From Leptodontidium sp. MPI-SDFR-AT-0119 (lineage: Eukaryota > Ascomycota > Leotiomycetes > Helotiales > Leptodontidiaceae): DNA of 64,000 nt. The notes below the pieces were generated by a model. It saw nothing but the letters and a program-made list of their open reading frames with translations. It was not told where the DNA came from and made no database searches. The stretch lies in assembly GCA_020726505.1 (NCBI GenBank), contig JAHLEZ010000005.1, positions 1,426,001-1,490,000 on the forward strand, given 5' to 3'. The position numbers were made by a program, and so were the translations under genes. The first letter of the stretch is position 1. Every line of letters starts with the position of its first letter. This document shows positions 31,416 through 43,492 of the stretch, in pieces.

Positions 31416-33118
31416 GGCGGCGACTTGCTTCCCAGCAGGAGATTGGTGTGTAGAGGTATGATGGATGGAAGGTGGAAGATAGCTGTCAAGATACGAGCTG
31501 CAGAGCTGGCAGCGACGTGGTGTCGCGGTCAATGGAAAGATCGAAATTGTTGTGGGGTGTTGGGTGTTGAGGAAGCAGAGAATTAGGTTGGAGAAGTCAA
31601 CACAAGGAAAATATATGTATGGGAGGCGGCCGGCCTGATTTCAACAAGCGCCCGCCGTTGCACGCTGTGTCGCCTCGCAAACCAAAACTTCGGGGATGGA
31701 ATTCAATGCACCCAAGGTACAGTAGGTGATGTAGAGGAATTGAGGGAACTAGAGTGAAGTTGGCATAGACCTACTCACAGACGAGAGTAGAGTGGTTGGT
31801 ACCTAGGTACTGTACAGTACCAGGTATGTTCCATGTTATGTTGTACTATACTATGGGGAATCTCCACGTTTCCTAAAGGCCGAGCCTATGGACATCCGAA
31901 GAGTATTCTACCTAAGTATGCACTACCACATTCCTTCTGGAGCAACAGATTGACAACCCAAAACCCACCAATCCCCTTCATGTCACCGTCACCTGTCTCG
32001 GTTGTTTCACTCAGCAGGTAAGGCACCTAGGTACCAACCCACGTAATGCCTGTCTTGTGTTTCTAAGGTAATTCCCAACCAAGGCTCCAAGGTGACGCTC
32101 GATTCAGTTCACTCCGGCTGCCAAATGCCTAGGAGAAGGCACATGGAAGCCTCCCAATGATACGGTTGGTAGGCTATCGGTTGTCCCTTGCTGTTGAAAC
32201 AGTACAACTCGAGCTGTTGGTTGGGTAGCTTCATGAAGTGTTACGTCGTACGACATGCGGAGTAACACGTCAAGGTTGACAGGAGCAAATGGAAAGAAGA
32301 AATGTGCTAATAATTCGTCTAATAGTCTGGTTTCAGTGGTTCCGGTGGTCTCACATTCCCTAACCTGCCAGTCTTGAGTTCTGACAAGGCCTTGGCTAGG
32401 CCTACACTCAGTACCTACTCTCTCTCTTTCGCACTTTCCGTTCATGAGTTGAGCAGTAGGATGAAAACGAGCCCTAGAAGCTTTGGGGATGCACCGATAA
32501 AGAACCGCGCTCCACTACGAATTGACCATGGGCTCAGATCCCCCAGGCCTGTGGGTTCCCAGAAACCTCCACTTACTGGGAAGCTGCTCTACTGGAGCAG
32601 CGATGTACCTCCGGAGAGCATGGGCTTAAATTTCATGCTGGTGTCGGTTTTCTTCCGCAGTCACATGCGTCTTTTGTTTCCCTCATGCTAACCAAACTAC
32701 CTACCTCCCCTCAATGAAAACTTCAGGTGATATGCAAAGGTTTGACCATGCCACCATGCCACCTTGACGAGGCATGGGGACTGCAACCATCAAGCCAACT
32801 GTGGCTGGGGGAAACTTCGCTGACTGAATGGTAGCAACACCTACTCCGCACTTACTGTCTTGGCTCCCGGGGTCATGCAGCTAGTCTTCGGTGCATCGCC
32901 ATGGCTCAATTAGTCCTGAGCTTGTTTACTCGCCTAAGATAGGTAGTCTCGGAAAGCTAATCCGACCTAATATTATTTACATCCTGCGTGCTTGACTTCA
33001 CGTCCATTGCAACTGAGGTATGTACAGTACTTTTACATGGCGTGTGTTCGTTTTATGTTCACGAACTTTATTACATGCAGCAAACCATACGAATCTCAAG
33101 TTTCCTTCCCTTATTTAC
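31416..33118. other. Intergenic region
   Basis: 1.7 kb with no supportable gene. It holds the promoter of the sugar porter and several TACCTAGGTAC palindromes (31800-31825, 32015-32035). Confidence 0.4.
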
Positions 33119-33950
33119 TCAGCAACACTTGTCTTTCTCCATCGCTTCTACCCCGCTGCCAACTTTCTTAAACGCAAAACACAGCACGACGCCCTGACCA
33201 ATTGCAATAACAGTATTATTGAGGCAAGTCCACCCTACAAGGGGATACCATACCTCAAGAACGAAATAGTCGCCTCGAAAGAACTCCCTCATAGTTTGCG
33301 GCACCTGGACCCTGAACCACGGCAATGCCAAAGCCAAAAACGTGACAGCCTGTAACAACAACGTCGCCTGACTCAACGCTGACGGGTCCTGGGCTTCTCT
33401 GGTAGTGCGGGCCTGTAGCGCAAAAGCGGGTAGCAGTTGTGACTGTGATTATAATACAGTATTCGTTGATGGACATGATCGTGGTGAATTGAAGGTTGAG
33501 CCAGTTGTCTTGTGGCTGACACGCTAGCACGGCCCAGAATATACAGAAGCTGGCGTGGAGAGTAAGCAGTGTCACTACCTTATTAGTAGATGGCATGGTA
33601 CTATCCTCCATCGTCTTTGTTGTCATTTTTGGAGTAATCGTCGACAGATCAGTTTAGGAGCCTTTGCGTGCTAGAAGAAGAAATGCCAGGCTGTACGATA
33701 GATGAACTGGTAAGAAAGGCTGGACTTGTGATAGTTAATCAAGAGGATGTACGTACAGAAGTAGTGAGCATACCCACTGCAATATGAGCTGCACCAGGTT
33801 GAGGTAGTCGACGGGTAGCGGTGGCCTGGGTACCACAAGTCCATCTCTCTTGAACGGAGGGCAACCCCAGAGATGGTACATAGTTGCGAGCTGAGCCTGG
33901 GCACAGGGAGCGAGCAACAGGGTGGTGGTGACTGTCAGACTGAGATGCCA
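33119..33950 (-). CDS. Small multi-pass membrane protein, family not recognised (exons unresolved)
   Basis: Three coding-like segments on this strand are separated by apparent introns: a signal-like hydrophobic start with LTVTTTLLLAPCAQAQ and LNLVQLILQWVCSLLLYV (about 33950-33740), a segment with VVTLLTLHASFCIFWAVLA and CIIITVTTA (about 33600-33430), and a last segment with LLLQAVTFLALALP and FAFKKVG ending at 33119. Together they suggest four or five membrane helices. I do not recognise the family, and the start codon and splice sites are uncertain. It stands alone between the sugar porter and the TVP38-like gene. Confidence 0.5.
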
Positions 33951-35717
33951 TTGGAAGAGCGAAGAAAAAGCAGTCCCCTGTGCAATGGGAGATACGACAA
34001 TGGTGTGAGCAGAATTAGAAGACTGCAGTAATCAGTCATTACGCAATAGATCGACTTTTTTGTGGGTGAACAGTAAAATGGGATAGTTGGCATGCAAGGT
34101 CATATTTGCATGCAAAGAACGTCCAAAAGAATCGCCATGATGTAGCGAGGGAGCACCGTGTGAGTGTCCGCGTTACTCGTTAAGCCACAACAGATACAGC
34201 GTGGTGCTGTTCTTCCTCGTCAGTACACTGCAAAACGGAACAGGATAGTATAGGAGTGATTAAATAAGTAGGATGTCGATATCAACTCAGCAGGATAGCG
34301 ACCTGACTGGCTGATGAGATCTGGAAGGGCAAAGGAAAGGAAGGATTTGAGAATCGGCGAAAAACAACTCAATAGTAAGTATTAATCACCTATTAACTCG
34401 CTGTTAACGAAGGGGCGAAGATAGAGGTGGACAACACCCACTATCAGTTACCTGGCCTCATCTCATCTCATCCACCTCACCAGAGGCCCGAACTGAGCTG
34501 AGCACAAGTATATGATTTCCAACGTCTTATATCCTCACATCTCAAGTAAGACCCGAAACGAATGCTGAAACGGATGCCATAGCGACTTGCAGGATACCAG
34601 AGCATGGAAACAAGGCAACAAGGAGACTCCGAGTTTGATTGAATTTCTTGGGAGTCTGCCAAGACCGTGAACTGATGCATGTTTGAAGTGATCGTGAGAT
34701 TGTGCATAGCCCAAAGCTCAAAAGCCTCGTTGTTGGGATAGGCTGTCCCAGATGCGGCACTCCTTGATAATGAGGCGGTAGATTTGTATGTCTATCTCCA
34801 ATCCCGTAGATACGAGGTTGGATTGTATTTGCTGAGTCCGTGTGCTTAAGAGTCTGTCTGGGATCGATTGAATCTTTAATATGCTCAAGTCGTGTGCGGA
34901 TATTTACATGTATCTCTACGTCCAATTACCTCCTGCCATTTTCTTGGATCCTTCCGTTCCAGGTTCTCCAGAGAGATCTGCTGGTAGAGAGGTATTGCGG
35001 TGCGGGGCAAATGCTTCGCAAGGGGTCACTACTCGCGGACAACGTCTCCCCTTCTCGCTTCACAATTCTGAAAATCCGTTGTTGAAAATGGTTCAGCTGA
35101 GCAATTTTGAAGCTTCGTTCATTTGCTCTTCCAAGTCTCGTGGAGCCAGTATTTTATTGTAACTATTTTGCCTGTCGTAAAGTCTGTGTACAGATAGTCG
35201 CCATCAACGAAATTTTGGTCTCGTATAACACAAGCAGAATCCACATCTAAAATATGCATCTGAGTAGCTGACTTTGGAGAAGCATGCTAAGATTACAACG
35301 TCTTCTTTGATAATCTAAAGTACAAGTTCCAAATGGACCGGCTCTCCAGATCAAGCCTCCAAGTAACATCCATCACACGTTAAATCATGGCTAGTCGTTG
35401 GCGAGGCCACCCAAACCAGGGATGTATATCCCGTTTGAACCAAGAGCAACCCCTTCCCGGAAAATAACGCCAAAAACCATTTGTAGAATCCAGTCCACAT
35501 GCTCTTTATCCCATTTCCCCTCTTGTAGACTTGATGCCGACTTCCAAATTCCGCCAGTTTATTCTTCCAGGCAGCCAGTTTATTCGCCCAATTTCCATAA
35601 AACACCACCTGTACAAAATCAAGCACGCCCACCTCCCAAATAAACCCAAGCAAAACTTCCTCATAAATCATTACCACAGCAGGGAGTCCTTGCTGATTCA
35701 GGCAGTCCCAGGATCGA
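33951..35717. other. Intergenic region
   Basis: 1.8 kb in which I see no gene. Short open frames lack any recognisable domain. It covers the promoter of the small membrane protein gene and the 3' region of the TVP38-like gene. Confidence 0.45.
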
Positions 35718-36782
35718 TCAAATAAACGCAGGTTCGGGCTGCTGTGCTCTCCTCTTTTCCTCCAGCCTCGCGGTCTGCTCCTCCATTAAAATGGCCTTAA
35801 GCTTCCGCATCTTCAGGTATATGTAAACCCCCGCCACTATCGTAATCAAAAAGGTGAAGCCCAGTACGATGCCGTTGACCAGGTTATCTTTCTTCTTCTC
35901 TTGCGTCAACAGCACACCAAAGTATACGATGATGATCTGTTTCGGCAGGGTGAGGAAGGTAGCGACTGCAAAATGCCAGAATTTGACATCGCATGTCGAG
36001 AACACGGCGGTGGATAGATGGGAGGGGATGACGGAGAATCGGATGAGGAGGATGATCTGGAAGCGTTGTCAGCACACCGGTCTACTTTCTTTGCGACAGT
36101 TGTCTTCGTACCCAGAAACCACCATCCCGGGTCAATCTCGCGAGCGCGCCGTAATTCAGATTCGTTTTCTCGAGCTTGACGGCCTTTCTTCTGAAGGCAT
36201 ACTTGAATGCATACCAAGTTCCGACTAAGCCGATCAGCATCACTCTCAGCCATACTTTGAGGGGTAACATACTCTCTCCGATAAATGTTCCCGCGGCAAC
36301 AATTGCGAATCCAATCCACAAGCCCCAAACGGCTCCAACAAGGATACCAACTATTTCATGGCCGAACAAGGGCGGGAATGAAATGATGATCAAGATCACG
36401 ACCGGTATTATGAACCCTCCAGGTATGTCCTTTATTTTCACAGAAAGAGGTCGTAATGTCTATCTCCATCAGTTTCTGGCCATCTAGTACTAGTCCAACA
36501 CATACCTCCACAATTTTGTCATGTTTTATCGTGATATACGCAACACCTAGTGTGACCACGATTCCTATTATCCACCACGCTGTAATAGTTAGCATGGGCC
36601 TCTGAACCAAAAGTAGCAGGCCACGAACGTATATATTTCGCCTTCGTAAACGGGTCTTTCCACTTGAAGTCCTTGTACTCGTATTCCATCTCTTCCACCT
36701 TCAATTTCGAGTCCTCCTTCTGTAATATCGACAACTCCATGCCATCGTCGCTCGGCTTCTTTGATCTCCCCATGAGTCCCAT
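35718..36782 (-). CDS. TVP38/TMEM64 family membrane protein (VTT/SNARE-associated domain)
   Basis: TVP38-type proteins are Golgi or endosomal membrane proteins of the DedA/VTT superfamily, linked to vesicle traffic and lipid scrambling. The gene starts at 36782 with a polar, acidic N-terminus, then helix IIGIVVTLGVAYITI, helix PGGFIIPVVILIIISFPPL, and the VTT hallmark FGHEIVGILVGAVWGLWIGF followed by GTFIGE. A second hallmark, RFSVIPSHLSTAVFS, lies in the last third. Introns of 50-75 nt were placed by GTTCGT, GTATGT and GTACGA donors; the last one restores GGFWIILLIRF. The C-terminal tail is charged (LEEKRRAQQPEPAFI). Housekeeping context is likely. Confidence 0.85.
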
Positions 36783-37336
36783 GATTCCTCCTTTTTCAGC
36801 TCCGAAAATAGTATCGTGGATAAAAAGACGGCCTGTTGTTGACTTTGGATTTGGTGCAATCTGGGGCGTAGATCATTGGGGAATTTGGGAGGGGAGTGGA
36901 GCGTGGTGGGCAGGGACGGTATGTATGTAAATGAGAGATGCAGTCGATTTGAAGTGTGGGTTTGAGGAGTGTTTGGTTTCATAAAGTCGGAGATTTCCCT
37001 TTCACTCGCGCCGAAGCTGGCTGGGATGTTATTCTTGGCGGGGTGAGGCATTGTGCCAGCTGTGGCGAAGCGCGTTTCAAATTGCAGCATCGCAAGCCCG
37101 CATCGATTGCTCCATTTGATGAGATCAGATCTTGATGAGCCGCTGTGCCGCGAGAGCGCTTATGGCCTATCATGGGGGCTTCCAAGACTGCTTCGCCCAA
37201 TGTATTTTAAAGAGCTGATGTTTCTACCAGATGAGGCATTCTTTTTGCACGCGTACATTAAATACATCCTACAACAGTTGTTGGGCACGGCAGTGAGAGA
37301 GACAAGCGCCGGCAATGCACTCGAAATGCAGTCAAT
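36783..37336. other. Intergenic region
   Basis: 554 bp with no supportable gene, between the TVP38-like promoter and the cupin stop codon. Confidence 0.4.
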
Positions 37337-38063
37337 CTAAGCTCCACTGGCTCTCTTGACCACTTCAGACATAAAAATATCCCTCCACTCCTCGTCGACA
37401 TCGAGGATGCCTTCGACCCCTTTTTCTTCCAAGACCTTGGTATCCATTACCAGTGTAGCCATAATCTTGGCCTCCTCTGTCTCACTCGCGTTGTCACTGA
37501 TTCGGTGTCGACAACCAACCCCCTCGAAGAACACATCGCCAGGCTATCCTCATACCAATTAGCAACCATTTCATCTCATCATCTGGCTTTTCGACGCTTT
37601 CAAACGAGCCTCAAACGATTGTTTTCAGTTTTCGCAACCCGGTCATGTGATTTGAAAAGGGGGCTCAGGAGTTCGGCTACCGGAAGCAAGTGCCACCACC
37701 AAACAAGCATGCTTGGCCAAAACATGAGGGGAAAGGCGATGGATGACTTACACCAAAAATTGTCATTGGGTTGTTGTTCATTTTGTTGTACACATATCCT
37801 GACACGACGTTGACAGAGACGAAAGCAGTTGGGTGCGTATGTGGCGGTGTTGAGGCGTTGGGGGGGAATGTGACGAGGATGCTAAACAAATTCCCCAGTA
37901 AGTGACAGCTCAAGAGAGCAACGGTATGATATGTTTCTGATGTTACTGTGCTTGGTGCGCCGTATCTCATAATGCTGCTGTTTCACGAATATTGATGTAA
38001 CAAACAAAAGGCCAAGGGACAATTACCTGAGGATGGACTTTCCTGGACAGTTTGGGAGCTCAT
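37337..38063 (-). CDS. Single-domain cupin protein (145 aa)
   Basis: Three exons (38063-38027, 37945-37752, 37543-37337) join in frame. The small beta-barrel domain shows cupin motif 1 as FPPNASTPPHTHPTAFVSVNVVSGYV (HxH present; the usual Glu is replaced) and motif 2 around GVGCRHRISDN. The C-terminus (LVMDTKVLEEKGVEGILDVDEEWRD) is typical of fungal Cupin_2 proteins of unknown activity. The 208-nt intron 37544-37751 is long for this window. The substrate is unknown; loss of the motif-1 Glu leaves a two- or three-His metal site at most. Confidence 0.78.
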
Positions 38064-38861
38064 GTTGGTAAATGGGAGTGATGATGGGATGAGGTCGACT
38101 GGAGATGAAGTCAGTATGCAGTTTTGTAATTGGAGGTGGAGATGGGAATCATGCACGCGTGGGGATTGGGTCTGGGATGTACCTTGGATTATATGTGGGC
38201 TCTATAGCAGGGAGGGATGGTTTTGTGGACATCTTGGATTTTGAAGTGAAGAAAATAGACTTCGACGGAGGTTTATGTAGGTTGATGAAGAGTTGGTCTG
38301 CATTCTATTACTCTCGAGCGCGGGGAAGCGAGGTTTATGTACCTCCGCCACGGAATCACTCGGTCGCACTAAAACACTGGACAAAATCCCGAAGCTGATG
38401 ACTCCAGGCGGTCATTAAATTTCCTCGAAGGCTATGGCTGTGGCTATGGCTCGTTGAACTTCGATCCCGACTTCGAGGTCATTTGTCAAAGAAAATTGGC
38501 TAGTAATCGGGTACTGATGCGGATTTCGTTGGGTGCATGCGGGTATTGAATATCCATCCGATACCCGACGCCAACTTGAGTGCCAGCACATATGGACGCA
38601 GGACATCAATTTTGAGCTACCGCCCAGTGCAGTGATATATTGAAGGATCAACTAAATCTGACATTCTTTCAACACATAATCTGAAACAGTAATTTAAGGT
38701 CGAAAAAGAAAAACATCGCCGCAGAACATCTTGTTGTTCCAAAGTTCTGATGTGGACATTTTTCCAAAGAAATTACAATTTGTTTGCAGAAAGACAGCAG
38801 ATTTCGACTCGTATTCGACATTCTCTCTTATGTCATCCAACATAAACACGATCTCTTTCAT
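38064..38861. other. Intergenic region
   Basis: 798 bp, no gene seen; cupin promoter and 3' region of the Ser/Pro-rich protein gene. Confidence 0.4.
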
Positions 38862-40415
38862 TTAGACCCTTCTCTGGATCTCCTCCCCGCCTAAAAGCAA
38901 CGAAAGAATTGGACCCAACAGGCCTGGAAGCAATCCTGGCTCATCAGTAGGTGCAGGTGTGCTGGCTGGAGCTGTGACATAGATGATAGATGGCAGAGCA
39001 ATCGTTGGAGCTGGGATCACACTGGGTGCTGCGACGCTGGGCGCCGCCACGCTGGGAAGTGCCACAGGTGCGGTGATAGAAGGAATGACCGACGGGATGT
39101 CGCCTGGAACCACTGTTGAAATGATGGTGATGATGCTAACTGATGGTGCGGATGGAAGAGCACTAGACAAGGCAGTAGGTAAAGCCGACGGAGTAGGAAT
39201 CGGCAGAGAAGCTGATGGAGCCGTCACAGGGATACTGGGAACAGCCAAACTGGAAGCAACCAGCAAAGAGACAGACTGCCCGCTCGCAGGTGCACTGGGA
39301 ACCAGACTTGAAACAACTGGCAGTGAAACCGAGGGTAATGAGACGGGGACACTCGGAACAGCCAGACTCGTAGCAACCGGTAATGAAACTGATGGGACCG
39401 ACCCAGGAATGCTCGGAACGGCGACACTCAGAGTAGCAGCGGGAAGAGACACTGACGGTACGCTCACTGGAAGACTAGGAACTGCTGATGTGACAACAGG
39501 CAGAATCGAAGGCAGGAGGGACGGAGGCTCAATCTCTCTTGGAACCACAATCGAGGGGCTGGGGATTAGAGTTGGAGTTGGCTTGATGATCGACGGCAGC
39601 GTGAAGATACCCGTGCCTGCCAATAAGTAAACACCAGTATATATATATATATTTGATATTTCAGCAGCTTGATGAATGACATGAAAGAAAGAATTGCTTC
39701 TTGAGTGCACACGTTATCATGAGAGAGAAGTACGAGGCGCAAGTAAGTAACTTACCGATTGGGATCGGTGGAATTGACAATTTGCCAGCCCCCGTCGGAA
39801 TCGGTGCGAAGGTGAACTTTCCTGTTCCTACTGAAAACGGCGGAACTTTACCAGGGCCCACCGGGGTATATTCTGGAATGCTGAAGCCAGTTCCGGTTGG
39901 GAGTTTGGGAATGCTAAACCCAGTACCAGTGGGTAGCTTAGGTACACTGAATCCAGTTCCGGTAGGTAGCTTGGGTAAGCTGAAACCAGTGCCAGCTAAC
40001 ACTGAGTAAGCATTCTGCGCATCAAAAGTTGCGGGGGAGTAATTTTGAAGACTGACTTGGAAGCTTCAACGTAGTAGGTAGCCTCAGCGAGGCTAAAGTG
40101 TCGTGTTAGCACCAAACACATGGGATCAAAGCTGGGGGGTATACTTGGCTTCGGCAAAGTGGGTGATCCCAATAGAATAATGGGTGATGCTGGGATGGTG
40201 ATCGATGGCGTCCATGTTGGAGTTGGGATTGGGACTGTTGGGAGAGTCAAAGAATTTGGGAATCCGAACGTTGGAAACGAGCTGGGAACTTGGGCTTCTC
40301 GCTTGACTGGGGCCGCTTTCACAAGGCTACTTTCCATTAACACCACTCATTCAGAGAGCCCTTGAACCTACACCGCAACAAGCAGACCCTTGAAAATTAA
40401 GGTGTCGTAATACAT
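38862..40415 (-). CDS. Ser/Pro/Val-rich repetitive secreted or wall protein (exons approximate)
   Basis: The main exon (about 39640-38862) encodes repeats of the type VPSxxxSLPVATSLAVPS with many Ser, Pro and Val. A preceding exon (about 40010-39760) has four copies of LPTGTGFSIPK-like units. A first segment (about 40340-40150) starts VKAAPVKREAQVPSSFPTFG. A short hydrophobic start (MYYDTLIFKGLLVAV at 40415) could be the signal peptide. The AAPxxxREAQV segment matches the neighbouring gene at 41675-42127, so the two are probably tandem relatives. Low-complexity Ser/Pro composition suggests heavy O-glycosylation. The C-terminus is hydrophobic (LLPGLLGPILSLLLGG). No enzymatic domain was recognised. 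Confidence 0.65.
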
Positions 40416-41674
40416 TGTGTTTCGGTCGACGGCAAACGAAGCTACCCAACGTAAGTCTGTCCGTCGCAGAGAAATCAAGAACCGATATTAGCGAGGGAGA
40501 AAGATTGAGGGTCGATTGTTGAACGCCGGATCCAGACCTGATACTTATACAATATCCCCTGTTCTTCCAACGCTGTGATGAAATTTATGTTCGAATTATT
40601 AGTGGCGACTTGGCCACTGCCAGCATTGGCACTGTTTGTCTGCCGCCGACAAGAAGCCTCCTTGACATGCCAGTTTTGATACGCATGGGAAGTATCACCC
40701 AATTCTGAAAATGCCGGTACTTGACATCTGCCTCAGAAAATGGAGCACGGAAGACGTCACTGGCGGGACGTCCCCTCTCTGTTCCTGTTTGCAGATACTA
40801 AAGATTGGACGATATGATGCCCGCAGGCTGCCTCTGCAAGCTAGTCTGCGAAGAAAATACGTCTCTTGGCGAGACTTCCATGGAACTGACGTCTCTTTCC
40901 CATATGTGTTTGATTTAGCCATATGAGGTTTCGATATGGGATTCAAGAGAGTTCGGTGTGGGCAGGAGCAACAGATGAAACGAAGGCGAAAACAAGCATC
41001 AAAGCACGCTATAATCTACAAACTGAAGTAGAATGTTTAGTTGGGACGAACGGGCCTGCCCCTGCAGCTCGTGGCGGAGTGAAAGCCGGTATCGAGCACT
41101 ATATGATCTATTTGATAGCTCCGGCAGATGCTGCATATAGAACTCGGCTAATGCTGAGACTCCCTGGTGGCTTCTAGGAGGAAACGGTCGCCTGCAATAT
41201 TCACGAGGAGAATCTTCACAAGAGCGGTCGTTGTATATCCTGTAGAAATTTGACGGGAGAACGCTGATCTTCGACAAACTCGTCCATGAGTCAAAACAAT
41301 GACGAAATATCAAAAAACTTGGCATGATGAGGGTGAGACTTCGCTGCAGGCAGACTTATCCAGATTATGAAGTTTATCCACGTCCACGAGCACTCTAGTG
41401 GCCCGACCTCTAGACTAAGAAAGGCAAAAATCGGGGATATCATCACCTGCGATTCAATCCTATACAGGAAACTGACATATGAGCCAGGCGCGAGCATAAG
41501 TAAACGAGTGAATTGAATGAGAATAAGGGACGGCACAAAAATACGAGTAAAACAGCTGCCAAGAACGGGAGACCCCCTCGTCTCCAAACAAAATCCCTCG
41601 GATGACACGTTTGAACTTCCTTAAACAGAGCCTCACCCCATTTCAACCCCATATGTCCTTACTTGGTATGTCGA
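40416..41674. other. Intergenic region between two related secreted-protein genes
   Basis: 1.26 kb with no supportable gene. Confidence 0.4.
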
Positions 41675-42127
41675 CTATGCGTAGGTGAGAGTTGGCTTAG
41701 GTCTTTTCGAAGAGATATGAGTCGGCTTGGGGATCGAGACAGTAGGATATGCTGTTTTGGTCGGCTTTGGGATCGAGACAGTGGGCTTGCCTGTCTTGGT
41801 GGACTTAGTTGGCTTTGGGGGCTTAACAGTTGGGGTGACGGTCGGCTTTGGTGGAAACGTAAAGGTAGCAGGAGGCGTAGGGAAGACTATCGTAGAGCGA
41901 GAGAGTGAAGGCTCGAGAACGTTAGTGTTCGTTGGCTTGGGGCTGATGACCGAAAGGCTGAAGGATGGAGGTGGGTAGGCGACCACCTGTGCTTCGCGCT
42001 GTTCGTTTTGGAGTGGAGCTGCGTTTATGAAACTGGAAGTATTAGAGCTCTTCCGTATCAACCGCTTGAAATAGGTGTGTTACCCTGCTGCGAACAGGCC
42101 GGAAATAACGAACGCGAGAAACTGCAT
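41675..42127 (-). CDS. Small Pro/Thr/Lys-rich secreted protein (about 130 aa)
   Basis: Exon 1 (from 42127) encodes a signal peptide, MQFLAFVISGLFAA, and ends at a GTAACA donor. The next exon begins after CATAAACGCAG and restores AAAPLQNEQREAQVVAY. The mature part is repetitive: KPTVTPTVKPPKPTKSTK and two copies of PTVSIPKPT. It ends TLTYA. The junction residues AAP...REAQV are shared with the larger gene at 38862-40415, indicating common ancestry of the N-termini. It is likely a wall-associated or apoplastic protein; no known effector family was recognised. Confidence 0.7.
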
Positions 42128-43492
42128 GATGCTTTTGGTCTTCTGGAAATGGGCTCTGGATATGAGCTTGGAGCTTGAGTACTAGACAATTGTTGGAGTG
42201 AAGTTTGAAGGGAATACTGGGCTCGAGAGCTCGTTCTTATACGTCTCCTTTCAATTGGTGGCGTGCTGCACATCCAGCTATTCCTCCGCAACGAGAAGAT
42301 GCAGAAACGCGGAAGGTTACCCATCATTTCCTATTCCTGGCTCGGTTGGATCTTTGTCTGAAGCTAATGATGGAGTGCTATAACTCTGTTGCGCCACCAC
42401 CAACGCCACTAACAATAGCCCGAGATGAGAAAGGTGAGTCCTCTCTACAACCGGCAGCATGTGTCCTCTGTCTTGCAGATACGAGTGAGATGTTTTCGGA
42501 TAAGCATCCGACTAAATGTAAACAAGACAAGCATATTCTGCTGCCCTTGGGAACACAGGTGTAGTTGGTTCTAGAGAACCTTACAGCTGCCCTGAGATAT
42601 GATGACCTGTCTTTGTGCAGAAATTTGTACAGACCACTCCACTTGAGTACAAAAATCTCCGGCGACAATTGACACATGTCCAGCCCTCCACTTGCGGGGA
42701 AGTGCAACAAGAAAGCTTCAACTCTATTTGCAAAGTGAATTATAGAACTCAGAGGACGTGTAAACAAAGTGCTTCGGTTAAACTCTCGGCAGACGGGACT
42801 GTGCCTCCTTGCACCCACTTCGAGCACCTGCATATTAAGTTACGTACTCGTCAAGAACACCGCCAGGAGAAACACGGTGGTGGTGACTGCAGAAAGGAAG
42901 CCGAAAGCCGAAGCATGGATAAATTCCAGTACCGGCGCGCAAGATATGTGACTGGGAAAACGCAGACGTTGTTGCGTGGCCAATACATTTATCCAAAGTG
43001 TCTGTATCAGGCTGTCCAAAGAGCCGATGTGGAGCATCGGACAGTGTAACTTCTCGATGGAGAATGTTTTCTGAACTCCGGTCAAGACGTTTGACCAGCG
43101 TGCTATCGATTATGTTACTTCTGGCTAGGCAGCTTGGATATAGAGACTCAAGGGAATAAAATATGTAACAACATAAAGGGGCATGCATTAAACTAGACCA
43201 TGAAACACACCTCGGCGAATAACACAGGTATCGACGACTGCAGAAGCAAAGGAAAGTTTCGGATGGAAGACATGAATAATAACAAAAAGTCAAGTCACCA
43301 CTTAGTGCAACGATCGCAACATCATCCAACCGCAGAAATAGCTCTGAAGGAATCTATAATTCAGATAACTTTTTGCGCCCAGCTCATCTCCATGAAACGC
43401 CTTGCATGCATGCATCCAACCCCACGCTACAGATCCAACCCATGTAATACAGATCGCAACTTATGCAATGAATTTACAAACATCACAACCAT
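42128..43492. other. Intergenic region
   Basis: 1.36 kb with no supportable gene; open frames on both strands lack domains and codon structure. Confidence 0.4.

Noticed and set aside
28815..32035. Repeated TACCTAGGTACC-type palindromes as operators of the sugar porter
   Set aside because: Such motifs are common in fungal intergenic DNA and occur on both sides of the gene without fixed spacing.
38983..39630. 215-codon plus-strand frame (Gly/Thr/Ala-rich)
   Set aside because: Antisense shadow of the Ser/Pro-rich repeats on the minus strand.
42128..43492. Several 60-160 codon open frames on both strands
   Set aside because: No start context, splice structure, domain or codon bias; they overlap each other.
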